Source: Maricaulis sp048270265
Lineage (GTDB): Bacteria; Pseudomonadota; Alphaproteobacteria; Caulobacterales; Maricaulaceae
Length of the DNA: 64,000 nt
Direction: 5' to 3'
Assembly (NCBI RefSeq): GCF_048270265.1
Contig: NZ_JBLWTD010000001.1
Span: 292,863-356,862, forward strand
Positions within the stretch are counted from its first letter, which is position 1. Each line of letters starts with the position of its first letter. The position numbers and the translations under genes were made by a program. Below the pieces are notes generated by a model that was given only the letters and a program-made list of their open reading frames with translations, did not search any database and was not told the DNA's origin. Of this stretch, positions 34,508 through 43,600 are shown in pieces.

Positions 34508-35842
34508 ATGCGCCTGTCCCGATTTTTCCTGCCCGTCCTGAAGGAAACTCCTTCGGATGCCGAGATTGTCTCCCATCAGCTGATGCTGCGCGCCGGCATG
34601 ATCCGCCAGCAGGCGGCGGGGATTTATTCCTGGCTGCCGCTGGGCTGGAAAGTGTTGCAGAAGATCGAGCAGATCGTGCGCGAGGAACAAAATCGCGCCG
34701 GTGCCATCGAATTGCTGATGCCGACGCTGCAGTCCGCTGATCTCTGGCGCGAGAGCGGGCGCTATGAGGATTACGGCCAGGAGATGCTGCGTATTGTCGA
34801 CCGCAAGAAGCGCGAAATGCTCTACGGGCCGACCAATGAGGAGATGATCACCGACATCTTCCGCAGCTATTGCCGCTCCTACAAGGACGTGCCCAAGCTG
34901 CTCTATCATATCCAGTGGAAGTTCCGCGACGAGATCCGCCCGCGCTTCGGCGTCATGCGCGGCCGCGAATTCCTGATGAAGGACACCTATTCCTTCGATC
35001 TCGACGAGGTTGCAGCCCGCAAATCCTATAACCGCATGTTTGTGGCCTATCTCAACACATTCTCGCGCCTTGGCCTCAAGGCGGTGCCGATGCGTGCCGA
35101 TACCGGTCCGATCGGCGGCGATCTCTCGCATGAATTCATCGTTCTGGCCGAAACCGGCGAGAGCGAGGTTTTCTGCCATGCCGATCTGGTGGAGATGGGC
35201 GCGCCGGGCCTCGACGTCGATTTCGATGGCGATTTGCAGCCGCTGGTCGACCAGCGCACCGCGCTCTATGCCGCCACCGAGGAAATGCACGACGCGGAGG
35301 CCTTCGCGGCCGTGCCTGCCGATCGCCAGCTTTCGGCGCGCGGGATCGAGGTCGGCCATATCTTCAATTTCGGCACCAAATATTCCGAGCCGATGAAAGC
35401 CAATCTCACCCATCCCGACGGTCAGGACCGGCCGGTGCATATGGGGTCCTACGGTGTAGGCGTCTCGCGCCTGCTCGGGGCGATCATCGAGGCGCATCAT
35501 GACGAGAAGGGCTGTATCTGGCCCGACAGCGTCGCGCCGTTTGATGTCGGCATCATCAATATGCGTGCCGGCGACGAGGCCTGTGACGCGGCCTGCGATT
35601 CCGCCTATGCCAGCCTTCTGGCAGCCGGGCTGGACCCGCTCTATGACGATACCGACAACCGGGCTGGCGCCAAGTTCGCCACGGCCGATCTGATCGGCCT
35701 GCCTTACCAGCTGGTTGTCGGTCCGCGCGGGCTGAAAGAGGGCAAGGTCGAGGTCAAGGTCCGGCGTTCGGGCGAGACGCATGAATTGTCGATCGAGGAT
35801 GCGGTGGCACGGCTGGCGGCGAGAGACTTTGCCCATGGCTGA
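34508..35842 (+). CDS. proS: Prolyl-tRNA synthetase, short form
   Basis: 444-aa class II aminoacyl-tRNA synthetase. Motif 2 (FRDEIRPRFGVMRGREFLMKD region) and motif 3 (GSYGVGVSRLLGAIIEA) are clear, with a C-terminal anticodon-binding domain. At this length the editing (INS) domain found between motifs 2 and 3 in the ~570-aa form is missing, as is usual in alphaproteobacteria. A candidate promoter, TTGTAA (34447-34452) and TAATGA 18 bases later, lies in the 96-bp gap before it. The stop overlaps the lolC start. Confidence 0.95.
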   Translation: MRLSRFFLPVLKETPSDAEIVSHQLMLRAGMIRQQAAGIYSWLPLGWKVLQKIEQIVREEQNRAGAIELLMPTLQSADLWRESGRYEDYGQEMLRIVDRKKREMLYGPTNEEMITDIFRSYCRSYKDVPKLLYHIQWKFRDEIRPRFGVMRGREFLMKDTYSFDLDEVAARKSYNRMFVAYLNTFSRLGLKAVPMRADTGPIGGDLSHEFIVLAETGESEVFCHADLVEMGAPGLDVDFDGDLQPLVDQRTALYAATEEMHDAEAFAAVPADRQLSARGIEVGHIFNFGTKYSEPMKANLTHPDGQDRPVHMGSYGVGVSRLLGAIIEAHHDEKGCIWPDSVAPFDVGIINMRAGDEACDAACDSAYASLLAAGLDPLYDDTDNRAGAKFATADLIGLPYQLVVGPRGLKEGKVEVKVRRSGETHELSIEDAVARLAARDFAHG

Positions 35843-37154
35843 GGCGCCGCCGATCGATCCGGGCGGCGCCATGCCGTTCAGCCCCTATGAGTTCCAGATC
35901 GCCGCGCGCTATCTGCGGACCAAGCGCAAGAATGGCGGCGTCGCGCTGATCGCGATGATTTCCTTTGCCGGGATTGCGCTGGCGGTGACCGGACTGATCG
36001 CGGTGATGTCGATCATGAACGGCTTTCGCAACGAGCTGTTCAGCCAGCTCCTCGGCTTCCAGCCGCATGTCTTTGTCGATACGCGCATGATCGAGCCGGA
36101 GGAGGTCGACCGCATGGTCGCCGAGATCGAGGCGCTGACTGGCGTCAAGAGCGCCGACCCGGTTGTGCAGGGCCAGGTTATGGCCTCGACCGAGCATTCC
36201 GAGGCCTTTCTTCAGGTACTGGCGATCAGCCCGGAGGATCTTGGTGAACTCGATGTCGTGCGCAGCGGCGATGATCCGCGCAGCCCCACCGGCATTACCC
36301 AGGGCTCGATCGAGGAATTCGGCATGGGCCGCAATGGCGGCGATGTGATCGTGCTCGGCACGGGCGTGGCGCGGCGGCTCAACGTTAATGTCGGCGATTA
36401 TGTCACCTTCCTGACGGCGCGGGGGGCGGCGACCTCCTTCGGCGTCGCGCCGCGGCGCAAGGCCTATTATGTCGGCGCGCTTCTGGCGGCAGGGGTCTCG
36501 ACCATCGATGACGCCATTGCCTTCATGCCGCTCGAACAGGGCCAGCTCTTCTTTGGCCGTGATCAGGGCATCGACATGATCCAGATCCGGCTCGACGATC
36601 CCCAGCTCGCGGCCACCTTCGTTGGCCCGGTCGAGGCGATCGCCGGTCCCGAGGCGATGGTTTACGACTACACGCGGCTGGACCCGGCCTTCTACAACGC
36701 ACTTCAGTTCGAGCGCTCGGCCATGCGTCTGGTGATGACCATCGTCATCGCGATCGCGGCGCTGAATATCATTTCCGGCCTGGTCATGCTCGTGAAGAAC
36801 AAGAGCCGCGACATCGCCATCCTGCGCACGATGGGTGCGACCCAGGCCTCGGTGCTGCGCATCTTCCTGATCGTCGGCGCCAGTATCGGCATGCTCGGTA
36901 CGCTGGCCGGCATCATTCTGGGCATTTTGTTCGTGATCAATGTCGGTCCGATCCAGGACTTCATCACCTGGACGACCGGCGCGCAGGTCTGGGACCCGAG
37001 CGTGTACTACCTTTATCGCATTCCCGCCGAGCTGGACTGGGGCGAGGTCGCCTTTGTCTCGATCTTCGGGCTTGCGGTCTCCCTGCTGGTGACGCTGCCG
37101 CCGGCCTGGCGCGCGGCCCGGCTCGATCCTGTCGAGGCACTGCGTTATGAGTGA
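35835..37154 (+). CDS. lolC: Lipoprotein-releasing ABC transporter permease (LolC/LolE family)
   Basis: 439-aa inner-membrane permease that extracts outer-membrane lipoproteins and passes them to LolA. Layout: one N-terminal helix (IAMISFAGIALAVTGLIAVM), a large periplasmic MacB-like domain, and three C-terminal helices (about 310-420). ATG 35835 overlaps proS; ATG 35871 is a possible later start. Only one permease gene is next to lolD, so the transporter may use two copies of this protein. Overlaps lolD by eight bases. Confidence 0.93.
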   Translation: MAEAPPIDPGGAMPFSPYEFQIAARYLRTKRKNGGVALIAMISFAGIALAVTGLIAVMSIMNGFRNELFSQLLGFQPHVFVDTRMIEPEEVDRMVAEIEALTGVKSADPVVQGQVMASTEHSEAFLQVLAISPEDLGELDVVRSGDDPRSPTGITQGSIEEFGMGRNGGDVIVLGTGVARRLNVNVGDYVTFLTARGAATSFGVAPRRKAYYVGALLAAGVSTIDDAIAFMPLEQGQLFFGRDQGIDMIQIRLDDPQLAATFVGPVEAIAGPEAMVYDYTRLDPAFYNALQFERSAMRLVMTIVIAIAALNIISGLVMLVKNKSRDIAILRTMGATQASVLRIFLIVGASIGMLGTLAGIILGILFVINVGPIQDFITWTTGAQVWDPSVYYLYRIPAELDWGEVAFVSIFGLAVSLLVTLPPAWRAARLDPVEALRYE

Positions 37155-37836
37155 ACCGGTTCTGGAATTACGCAAGATCGAGCGGACCTATGTCACCGAG
37201 GCTGACGAGCTGCACGTCCTGCGCGGCGTCGACCTGGTCCTGATGCCCGGCGAGATTGTCGGCCTGGTCGGCCCGTCCGGCTCCGGCAAGTCATCCCTGC
37301 TGCATGCGGCCGGCCTGCTGGAACGCCCAGACAGCGGCGAGGTTCTCATCGGCGGCGTTCCGACGCGCGACATGAACGACCGGCTGCGAACAGCCATGCG
37401 GCGGCGTGATGTTGGCTTCGTGTATCAGTTTCATCATTTGCTGCCCGAATTTGATGCCCGCGAGAATATCGTGCTGCCGCAGCTGATCGCCGGCGTCTCG
37501 CAGAAGCGGGCCGTCGAGCGGGCCGATCAATTGCTGTCCATGCTGGGCCTGGCCGAGCGGGCGACGCACCAGCCGGCCCAGCTGTCCGGCGGCGAACAGC
37601 AGCGCGTCGCCATCGCCCGTGCTTTAGCCAATTCACCGCGTGTCCTGCTGGCCGATGAGCCCACCGGCAATCTCGATCCGGCCACCTCCTCGACCGTGTT
37701 CGAGGCCTTTCGCGACACGGTGCGAGAGCAGGGGGCAGCGGCGCTGGTCGCGACCCATAATCACGAAATCGCCGAGCGGATGGACCGCGTCGTCACTTTC
37801 GCTGACGGCCAGCTGACCGACTATACCGGTCCCTGA
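37147..37836 (+). CDS. lolD: Lipoprotein-releasing ABC transporter ATPase
   Basis: 229-aa ATP-binding subunit driving LolC. Walker A GPSGSGKS (42-49), signature LSGGEQQR, and Walker B VLLADEPTG are all intact. The FVYQFHHLLPEF segment (about 91-102) is the LolD-type contact region. Starts inside the end of lolC. Confidence 0.95.
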   Translation: MSEPVLELRKIERTYVTEADELHVLRGVDLVLMPGEIVGLVGPSGSGKSSLLHAAGLLERPDSGEVLIGGVPTRDMNDRLRTAMRRRDVGFVYQFHHLLPEFDARENIVLPQLIAGVSQKRAVERADQLLSMLGLAERATHQPAQLSGGEQQRVAIARALANSPRVLLADEPTGNLDPATSSTVFEAFRDTVREQGAAALVATHNHEIAERMDRVVTFADGQLTDYTGP

Positions 37837-37872
37837 TCCAGTCTGATCCGAGTCGTTTTTTGCGCCTTGTGC

Positions 37873-37902
37873 TTGACGGTGCGCGTTTTCCATGAAAAGA
37901 AC
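37873..37902 (+). promoter_or_regulatory. Candidate promoter of the SOS small gene and dnaE
   Basis: TTGACG (37873-37878) followed 18 bases later by AAGAAC (37897-37902). The lexA promoter in this window has the same -35 (TTGACG) and a similar -10 (TAGAAC). The -10 overlaps the LexA box that follows. Confidence 0.45.
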
Positions 37903-37913
37903 AAACCAAGAAC
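37899..37913. promoter_or_regulatory. LexA (SOS) box
   Basis: GAAC, seven bases, GAAC: an exact match to the alphaproteobacterial LexA operator (GTTC-N7-GTTC on the other strand). It lies 22 bp before the small ORF at 37936 and overlaps the presumed -10, the right place for repression. A perfect copy also stands before lexA. Confidence 0.8.
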
Positions 37914-37935
37914 ACGCAAACCGGAGGGGTTCAAC

Positions 37936-38031
37936 ATGCGTCGTATGGTTCAGGATATTTCGGCAGCGACTGCCATTCTCGGCTTCGCCTGGATGATCAC
38001 CATGTGGGGATCGGTTCTCGGCGCAGCCTGA
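37936..38031 (+). CDS. sidA: SidA-like SOS-induced small membrane peptide
   Basis: A 31-codon ORF with a very strong ribosome site (GGAGG, eight bases before ATG). The peptide is a short basic N-terminus (MRRMVQD) followed by one hydrophobic helix of about 20 residues containing two tryptophans, then LGAA. It stands directly behind a perfect LexA box and 72 bp before dnaE. In Caulobacter crescentus the 29-aa SOS-induced inner-membrane division inhibitor SidA, which acts on FtsW/FtsN, is as I recall located beside dnaE; size, topology, control and position agree. Identity is inferred from these features, not from an alignment. Confidence 0.7.
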   Translation: MRRMVQDISAATAILGFAWMITMWGSVLGAA

Positions 38032-38103
38032 TCGCGCTAGACTTCGGGATTCGACGGGCGAGGGGTCTGTCGGTATCCGGATGGTTTGACGGGAGCGGCG
38101 GCC

Positions 38104-41100
38104 GTGAGCACGAAACAGCCCTTTGTGCATCTACGCGTTCGCTCGCCCTATTCCCTGCTTGAGGGGGCGATCCGCATCCCGAAAATGGTCGAGGCCTGCC
38201 TCGCCCAGGATATGCCGGCGATCGCGCTCACCGACACCAATAATCTCTACGGCGCGCTCGAGTTCTCCGAGTATGTCGCCGGTGCCGGCTTGCAGCCGAT
38301 TGTCGGCTGTACGCTGTCGCTCCGTCTCGGTGAGCCTCATCCCGGTGAACGCGCAGCCCCGGATGGCACTATCGCGCTGCTGGTCCAGAATGAGGCCGGC
38401 TACCAGAACCTGATGGCGCTTTCGAGCGCAGCCTTTCTCGATGTCGATGGCACGGAAGAGCCGCATGTGCCGCTCGAACGTGTTCTCGCTCATGCCGAGG
38501 GGCTGATCGCCCTGACGGGCGGTCCGGACAGCGCGCTCAACCGCCTGATCATCGCCGGCCGCAAACCCGAGGCGGCTGCCTTGCTGGACCGCTTGCAGGC
38601 GGCCTATGGCGACCGGCTCTATGTCGAGCTGCAACGTCACGGCCTCGCCGACGAGCTGGAGGCCGAGACCTGGCTGGTGGAGGAGGCCTACCGGCGCGAG
38701 CTGCCGCTGGTGGCGACCAATGAGGCCTATTTCCCTGATGCCTCGATGCACAAGGCGCATGACGCGCTGTTGTGCATCTCCCAAAGCTCCTATGTTTCGG
38801 TCACGGATCGCCGCCGTGTCACACCGCTGCACTACCTCTCCAGCCCGGACGAGATGAATGCGCGCTTCGCCGATCTGCCTGAGGCGCTGGCCAATACGAT
38901 CGAGATTGCCCGGCGCTGTGCCTTCCGGGTCAGGACCCACGCGCCGATCCTGCCGAGCTTTCCCACCGAGGCCGGCCGGGATGAGGGTGATGAACTCACC
39001 GCGCGGGCCCATGAAGGCCTCACCGCGCGTCTCGCTGCGGGTGCAGATGCTGCCCCCGAGGAAGACTATCGTGCCCGGCTCGATTTCGAGCTCAACGTCA
39101 TCAAGGAGATGGGTTTTCCCGGCTATTTCCTGATCGTTTCGGACTTCATCCAGTGGGCGAAGCAGCACGATATTCCCGTCGGGCCAGGCCGTGGGTCCGG
39201 TGCTGGCTCGCTGGTCGCCTATTCGCTGACAATTACCGATCTGGACCCCCTGCGCTTCGGTCTGCTGTTCGAACGCTTCCTCAACCCGGAACGGGTCTCG
39301 ATGCCCGATTTCGACGTCGATTTCTGCCAGGAGCGGCGCGGCGAGGTGATCCGCTATGTGCAGGAGCGCTATGGCGCCGACCGCGTCGCGCAGATCATCA
39401 CCTTCGGTACCCTGCAGGCCCGCGCCGTGGTGCGCGATGTCGGGCGTGTGCTGCAGATGCCGCTCGGCATGGTCGACCGGCTTGCCAAGATGGTGCCCGC
39501 CAATCCGGCCAATCCGGTCACGCTCGGCCAGGCCCTCGATCTCGAGCCGCGGCTGCGGGAAATGCAGCGCAATGACTCAGCCGTGGCGGCGCTGCTGGAA
39601 GTAGCGCTGAAGCTGGAAGGCTTCTTCCGCAACGCTTCGACCCATGCCGCCGGTGTCGTGATCGGCGACCGGCCGCTGCATGAAATGGTGCCGCTCTATC
39701 GCGACCCGCGCTCGGACATTCCGGCGACCCAGTTCAACATGAAATGGGTCGAGCCGGCCGGCCTGGTGAAGTTCGACTTTCTCGGCCTGAAAACCCTGAC
39801 CGTGATTGCCCGCGCCCTGCAATATGTCGCTGTGGCCGGCAAGGATGTGCCTGATCTCGAACATATCGAGTTCGACGACGCCCCGACTTTCGAACTGCTC
39901 GCATCGGGCCATGCCATCGGCGTGTTCCAGCTGGAATCCACCGGCATGCGCGACACGCTGAAAAAGATGAAGCCCGATCTGATCGAGGATCTGATCGCTC
40001 TGATCTCGCTGTATCGCCCTGGCCCGATGAAAAATATCGACGTCTATGTCGACCGCAAGTTCGGCCGCGCCGAGGTCGACTGCCTCCATCCCGATCTCGA
40101 GGGGGTCCTCAAGGAGACCTACGGCGTCATTATCTACCAGGAACAGGTGATGCAGATCGCGCAGATCCTGTCCGGCTATTCGCTTGGTGAGGCCGATCTG
40201 CTGCGCCGCGCCATGGGCAAGAAGAAAAAGGAGGAAATGGACAAGCAAAAGGCCCGTTTCCTCGAAGGCGCCGAGGCGCGCGGCGTCAATCGCACCCAGG
40301 CCGGCTATATCTTCGAACTGGTCGCTGAATTCGCCGGGTACGGCTTCAACAAGTCCCACGCCGCCGCTTATGCGCTGATCGCCTATCGCACCGCCTATCT
40401 CAAGGCCAATTACCCGGTCGAGTTCATGGCCGGGCTGATGTCGCTTGACCGCGCCAATACCGACAAGCTCTCCGCCTTCTTCCAGGAAATCCGCCGGATG
40501 AAGATCGAGGTGCGGCCGCCGGATGTGAATGCCTCCGATGCCGATTTCACCGTTGAGGATGGCGCGATCCGATTTGCGCTGGGCGCGATCCGCAATGTCG
40601 GCTTCGCGGCGATGGAGCATATTGTCGAGGAGCGGGCGGCCAATGGTCCCTTCAAGGACCTGTATGATTTCGCCGAACGCATTGATCCGCGTGACGTCAA
40701 CAAGCGGACGTTTGAAAACCTCGCGCGGGCCGGGGCCTTCGACAGCCTTGACCCTGACCGGGCCCGCGTCTTCGGAGCTGCCGAGACACTGATTTCCATG
40801 GCCCAGCACGCGGCCGAACAACGCGAGAGCGCCCAGGCCAGCCTGTTTGGCGGCGGCGACAGCGACGCGGCACTGGCGCGGCCGGTGATCATTGAACGCG
40901 AACCCTGGACCGGCACCCAGAGGCTGGACGCGGAACTCGCGGCGATCGGCTTCTATCTCTCCGGCCATCCGCTCGATGATCTCAGCGAGCAGCTGGCCAG
41001 CCGCGGCGTGGTCTTCCATGCCGAGGCGCCGGCTCGCGTCGCCGACGGGGCGACGGCGCTGCGCATGGCCGGTGTGGTGCGGCGGCGTCAGGAACGGGTC

Positions 41101-41547
41101 TCCAACAAGAATGGCGAGCGCTTCGCCTGGCTGACCCTGTCAGACCCGACCGGTGAGTTTGATGTCTTCCTCGCCTCTGAATTGCTGCAGGCCTCGCGCG
41201 ATCTGCTGGAGACCGGCACGCCGGTGCTGGTCAATTGCCGCGTCGATTCCCGTGACGAGCAGATCAGCCTGTTCGCCGACCGGCTCGAGGCCCTTGATCT
41301 GCAACACTCCGCCGACGGTCTGAAGATCCGTCTCGATGATGCCAAGGCCCTGAGCGGAATCCAGGCCCGTATGGAGCGGGCCGACACCCGTCCGGAGGCC
41401 AAGCGCCGGGCCGTGGTGCAGCTGCTGGTGCCGCTCAGCGATGGCGGTGAGGTCGAGCTGAAACTGGCCGGGTGGCACTGCGCCGATGCCGCCGTGCAGG
41501 CGGCCCTGAAAGCGGTTCCCGGCGTCGCCTCGGTCGAGACGGTCTAG
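38104..41547 (+). CDS. dnaE: DNA polymerase III alpha subunit
   Basis: 1147-aa replicative polymerase of the C family. Order: PHP domain (HLRVRSPYSLLEGAI at the start, ALTDTNNLYGA), palm with catalytic aspartates in MPDFDVDFCQE (about 400-410), fingers (HAAGVVIGDRPLHEMVP; GPMKNIDVYV), FNKSHAAAYALIAYRTAYL, helix-hairpin-helix region and a C-terminal OB fold. GTG 38104 with GGGAG eight bases before it is preferred to TTG 38086. With no terminator between, it may be read partly from the SOS-controlled promoter upstream. Confidence 0.95.
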   Translation: MSTKQPFVHLRVRSPYSLLEGAIRIPKMVEACLAQDMPAIALTDTNNLYGALEFSEYVAGAGLQPIVGCTLSLRLGEPHPGERAAPDGTIALLVQNEAGYQNLMALSSAAFLDVDGTEEPHVPLERVLAHAEGLIALTGGPDSALNRLIIAGRKPEAAALLDRLQAAYGDRLYVELQRHGLADELEAETWLVEEAYRRELPLVATNEAYFPDASMHKAHDALLCISQSSYVSVTDRRRVTPLHYLSSPDEMNARFADLPEALANTIEIARRCAFRVRTHAPILPSFPTEAGRDEGDELTARAHEGLTARLAAGADAAPEEDYRARLDFELNVIKEMGFPGYFLIVSDFIQWAKQHDIPVGPGRGSGAGSLVAYSLTITDLDPLRFGLLFERFLNPERVSMPDFDVDFCQERRGEVIRYVQERYGADRVAQIITFGTLQARAVVRDVGRVLQMPLGMVDRLAKMVPANPANPVTLGQALDLEPRLREMQRNDSAVAALLEVALKLEGFFRNASTHAAGVVIGDRPLHEMVPLYRDPRSDIPATQFNMKWVEPAGLVKFDFLGLKTLTVIARALQYVAVAGKDVPDLEHIEFDDAPTFELLASGHAIGVFQLESTGMRDTLKKMKPDLIEDLIALISLYRPGPMKNIDVYVDRKFGRAEVDCLHPDLEGVLKETYGVIIYQEQVMQIAQILSGYSLGEADLLRRAMGKKKKEEMDKQKARFLEGAEARGVNRTQAGYIFELVAEFAGYGFNKSHAAAYALIAYRTAYLKANYPVEFMAGLMSLDRANTDKLSAFFQEIRRMKIEVRPPDVNASDADFTVEDGAIRFALGAIRNVGFAAMEHIVEERAANGPFKDLYDFAERIDPRDVNKRTFENLARAGAFDSLDPDRARVFGAAETLISMAQHAAEQRESAQASLFGGGDSDAALARPVIIEREPWTGTQRLDAELAAIGFYLSGHPLDDLSEQLASRGVVFHAEAPARVADGATALRMAGVVRRRQERVSNKNGERFAWLTLSDPTGEFDVFLASELLQASRDLLETGTPVLVNCRVDSRDEQISLFADRLEALDLQHSADGLKIRLDDAKALSGIQARMERADTRPEAKRRAVVQLLVPLSDGGEVELKLAGWHCADAAVQAALKAVPGVASVETV

Positions 41548-41585
41548 GCGGCTGGTCCGGCTGTGGTGTTGAGCTGTTGCACCGC

Positions 41586-41614
41586 TTGCTATTGCACCAC
41601 TTCAAACGTATAAG
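41586..41614 (+). promoter_or_regulatory. Promoter of the rpsB operon
   Basis: TTGCTA (41586-41591), a 17-base spacer, then TATAAG (41609-41614). Good fit to a housekeeping promoter, placing transcription start near 41621 and giving an rpsB leader of about 105 nt. Confidence 0.65.
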
Positions 41615-41620
41615 CCGCGC

Positions 41621-41726
41621 CATCCCGCACGCGGAGCTCGGAAGGTGTCAAAATCTTTCGCTCCGGTGCCGTCCGACGTCGGGCGGCTCCGCTCCGTGGA
41701 GGCCAACCGGAAAAAGGATATTATCG
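41621..41726 (+). promoter_or_regulatory. rpsB 5' leader, possible S2 autoregulatory RNA
   Basis: The untranslated stretch before rpsB contains an 8-bp hairpin (41669-41676 with 41679-41686) flanked by repeated CTCCG/GGAG pieces that offer further pairing (for example 41687-41702). S2 is known to regulate its own operon in many bacteria; this leader is a candidate site. Structure judged by eye only. Confidence 0.4.
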
Positions 41727-42572
41727 ATGGCACTCCCTGATTTCTCCATGCGTCAGCTTCTTGAAGCTGGCTGTCACTTTGGTCACCAGACCCACCGCTG
41801 GAACCCGAAGATGAAAGATTACATCTTCGGCGCCCGTTCCAACATTCACATTCTCGATCTGTCGCAAACCGTTCCGCTGCTGCACCAGGCCCTGGTGAAA
41901 GTGCGCGATACGGCAGCCAAGGGCGGCCGCGTGCTGTTCGTCGGCACCAAGCGTCAGGCTTCCGAGCCTCTGGCGCTCGCCGCCAAGCGCTGCGCCCAGT
42001 ATTACGTCAATCACCGCTGGCTCGGCGGTACGCTGACCAACTGGCGCACCATCTCTTTCTCCATCGCACGCCTGCGTGAACTGGAAAGCATGTTCGACAG
42101 CGAAGGCGGCCTCGGCGGTCTGACCAAGAAAGAACAGCTGATGCTGACCCGCGAGCGCGACAAGCTCGAGCGGTCCCTCGGCGGTATCAAGGACATGGGC
42201 GGCGTGCCGGATCTGATGTTCGTGATCGACACCAACAAGGAAGCGATTGCCATCCTGGAAGCCAAGAAGCTCGGCATTCCTGTGATCGCCATCCTCGACA
42301 GCAATTCCGATCCGGACCTGATCGACATGCCTATCCCGGGCAATGACGATGCCAGCCGCGCGATTGCCCTGTATTGCGACCTGATTGCCGATGCCGTCCT
42401 CGATGGCATGACCGACAGCCAGATGGCGATGGGCGTCGATATCGGTGAAGCCGAAGCGCCAGTTGAAGTGATGATCGAAGAGACCGTCGTTGAAGCTGCC
42501 GCCCCTGAGGCTGCTGCTGCTACCGACGCTGTCGCCGACACGTCGTCCGAATCTGACAAGACCGAAGCCTAA
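41727..42572 (+). CDS. rpsB: 30S ribosomal protein S2
   Basis: 281-aa ribosomal protein S2. MRQLLEAGCHFGHQTHRWNPKM at the N-terminus and the LFVIDTNKEAIAILEAKKLGIP region are characteristic. ATG 41727 has AAAAAGGA upstream; the frame is open back into dnaE but without support. The last ~45 residues are an acidic Ala/Glu/Val tail common in alphaproteobacterial S2. First gene of rpsB-tsf. Confidence 0.97.
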   Translation: MALPDFSMRQLLEAGCHFGHQTHRWNPKMKDYIFGARSNIHILDLSQTVPLLHQALVKVRDTAAKGGRVLFVGTKRQASEPLALAAKRCAQYYVNHRWLGGTLTNWRTISFSIARLRELESMFDSEGGLGGLTKKEQLMLTRERDKLERSLGGIKDMGGVPDLMFVIDTNKEAIAILEAKKLGIPVIAILDSNSDPDLIDMPIPGNDDASRAIALYCDLIADAVLDGMTDSQMAMGVDIGEAEAPVEVMIEETVVEAAAPEAAAATDAVADTSSESDKTEA

Positions 42573-42607
42573 AGCTTCGATCACACCACAAGACTCAGGA
42601 GATACCG

Positions 42608-43546
42608 ATGGCTGCGATTACTGCTGCTCTCGTGAAGGAACTGCGCGAGAAGACCGGCGTAGGCATGATGGATTGCAAGAAGGCGCTGACCGAGAATGGT
42701 GGCGATCTCGAAGCCTCCATGGACTGGCTGCGCAAGAACGGCCTGTCGAAAGCCGCCAAGAAGGCTGACCGCATCGCTGCGGAAGGTCTGGTTGCTGTTG
42801 CGACCGACGGTTCGACCGGCGCTGTTGTCGAGCTCAATTCCGAGACCGACTTCGTCGCCCGCAACACCGCCTTCCAGGGCACGGCCGGTGAAATTGCCAA
42901 GCTGGCCGTGTCGGTCGGCGATGATGTGGCTGCGATCAAGGCTGCGAAAATGGCGTCCGGCACGACTGTCGACGACCATCTGACCAATCTGATCGCGACG
43001 ATCGGCGAAAACATGTCGCTGCGCCGTGCTGCACTGGTCACGGCCAATCCGGGCGTTGTCGCCAGCTATGTGCACAATTCCGTCGTCGACGGCATGGGCG
43101 CGCTCGGCGTGATCGTCGGTCTCAAGTCGACCGGTGATGCTGAAAAGCTGGCCGAGCTCGGCCGCAAGATCGCGATGCACATCGCAGCCGGTGCCCCGGC
43201 TGTGGCGCTCTCGGTTGATGTCGACGGCGTTGATGCCGCGATTGTCGACAAGGAACGCGAAGTCTTCGCTGCCCAGGCGCGTGCTTCCGGCAAGCCGGAA
43301 AACATCGTCGAGAAAATGGTCGAAGGCCGGATCCGGAAATTCTTCGAAGAAGTCGTGCTGATGAAGCAGGTCTTCGTGATGGATCCCGACCGCACGATCG
43401 AGAAAGTGGTGGCTGATGCTGCTGCTGAACTCGGCACCCCGATCGAAATCACCGGCTTTGAGCGCATGTCGCTCGGTGAGGGCGTGGAAAAGGGTCCCGA
43501 GGAAGACTTTGCTGCAGAAGTCGCTGCTGCAACTGGTAAAGCCTGA
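42608..43546 (+). CDS. tsf: Elongation factor Ts
   Basis: 312-aa guanine-nucleotide exchange factor for EF-Tu. The N-terminal UBA-like domain with LREKTGVGMMDCKKAL and the TDFVARN signature (about 78-84) are present. AGGAGA precedes the ATG 35 bp after rpsB. Followed by a strong hairpin. Confidence 0.97.
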   Translation: MAAITAALVKELREKTGVGMMDCKKALTENGGDLEASMDWLRKNGLSKAAKKADRIAAEGLVAVATDGSTGAVVELNSETDFVARNTAFQGTAGEIAKLAVSVGDDVAAIKAAKMASGTTVDDHLTNLIATIGENMSLRRAALVTANPGVVASYVHNSVVDGMGALGVIVGLKSTGDAEKLAELGRKIAMHIAAGAPAVALSVDVDGVDAAIVDKEREVFAAQARASGKPENIVEKMVEGRIRKFFEEVVLMKQVFVMDPDRTIEKVVADAAAELGTPIEITGFERMSLGEGVEKGPEEDFAAEVAAATGKA

Positions 43547-43555
43547 GAATAACGG

Positions 43556-43589
43556 AGCGCCGGCGCTTTCAAGCGCCGGCGCTTTGTAT
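43556..43589 (+). terminator. Strong hairpin between tsf and pyrH
   Basis: A perfect 13-bp stem (43556-43568 with 43571-43583) around a TC centre, followed by TTTGTAT. It should end much of the rpsB-tsf transcript. It stops only 12-18 bases before the pyrH start, so pyrH probably has its own start point. Confidence 0.75.
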
Positions 43590-43600
43590 ATGCTGCGCTC

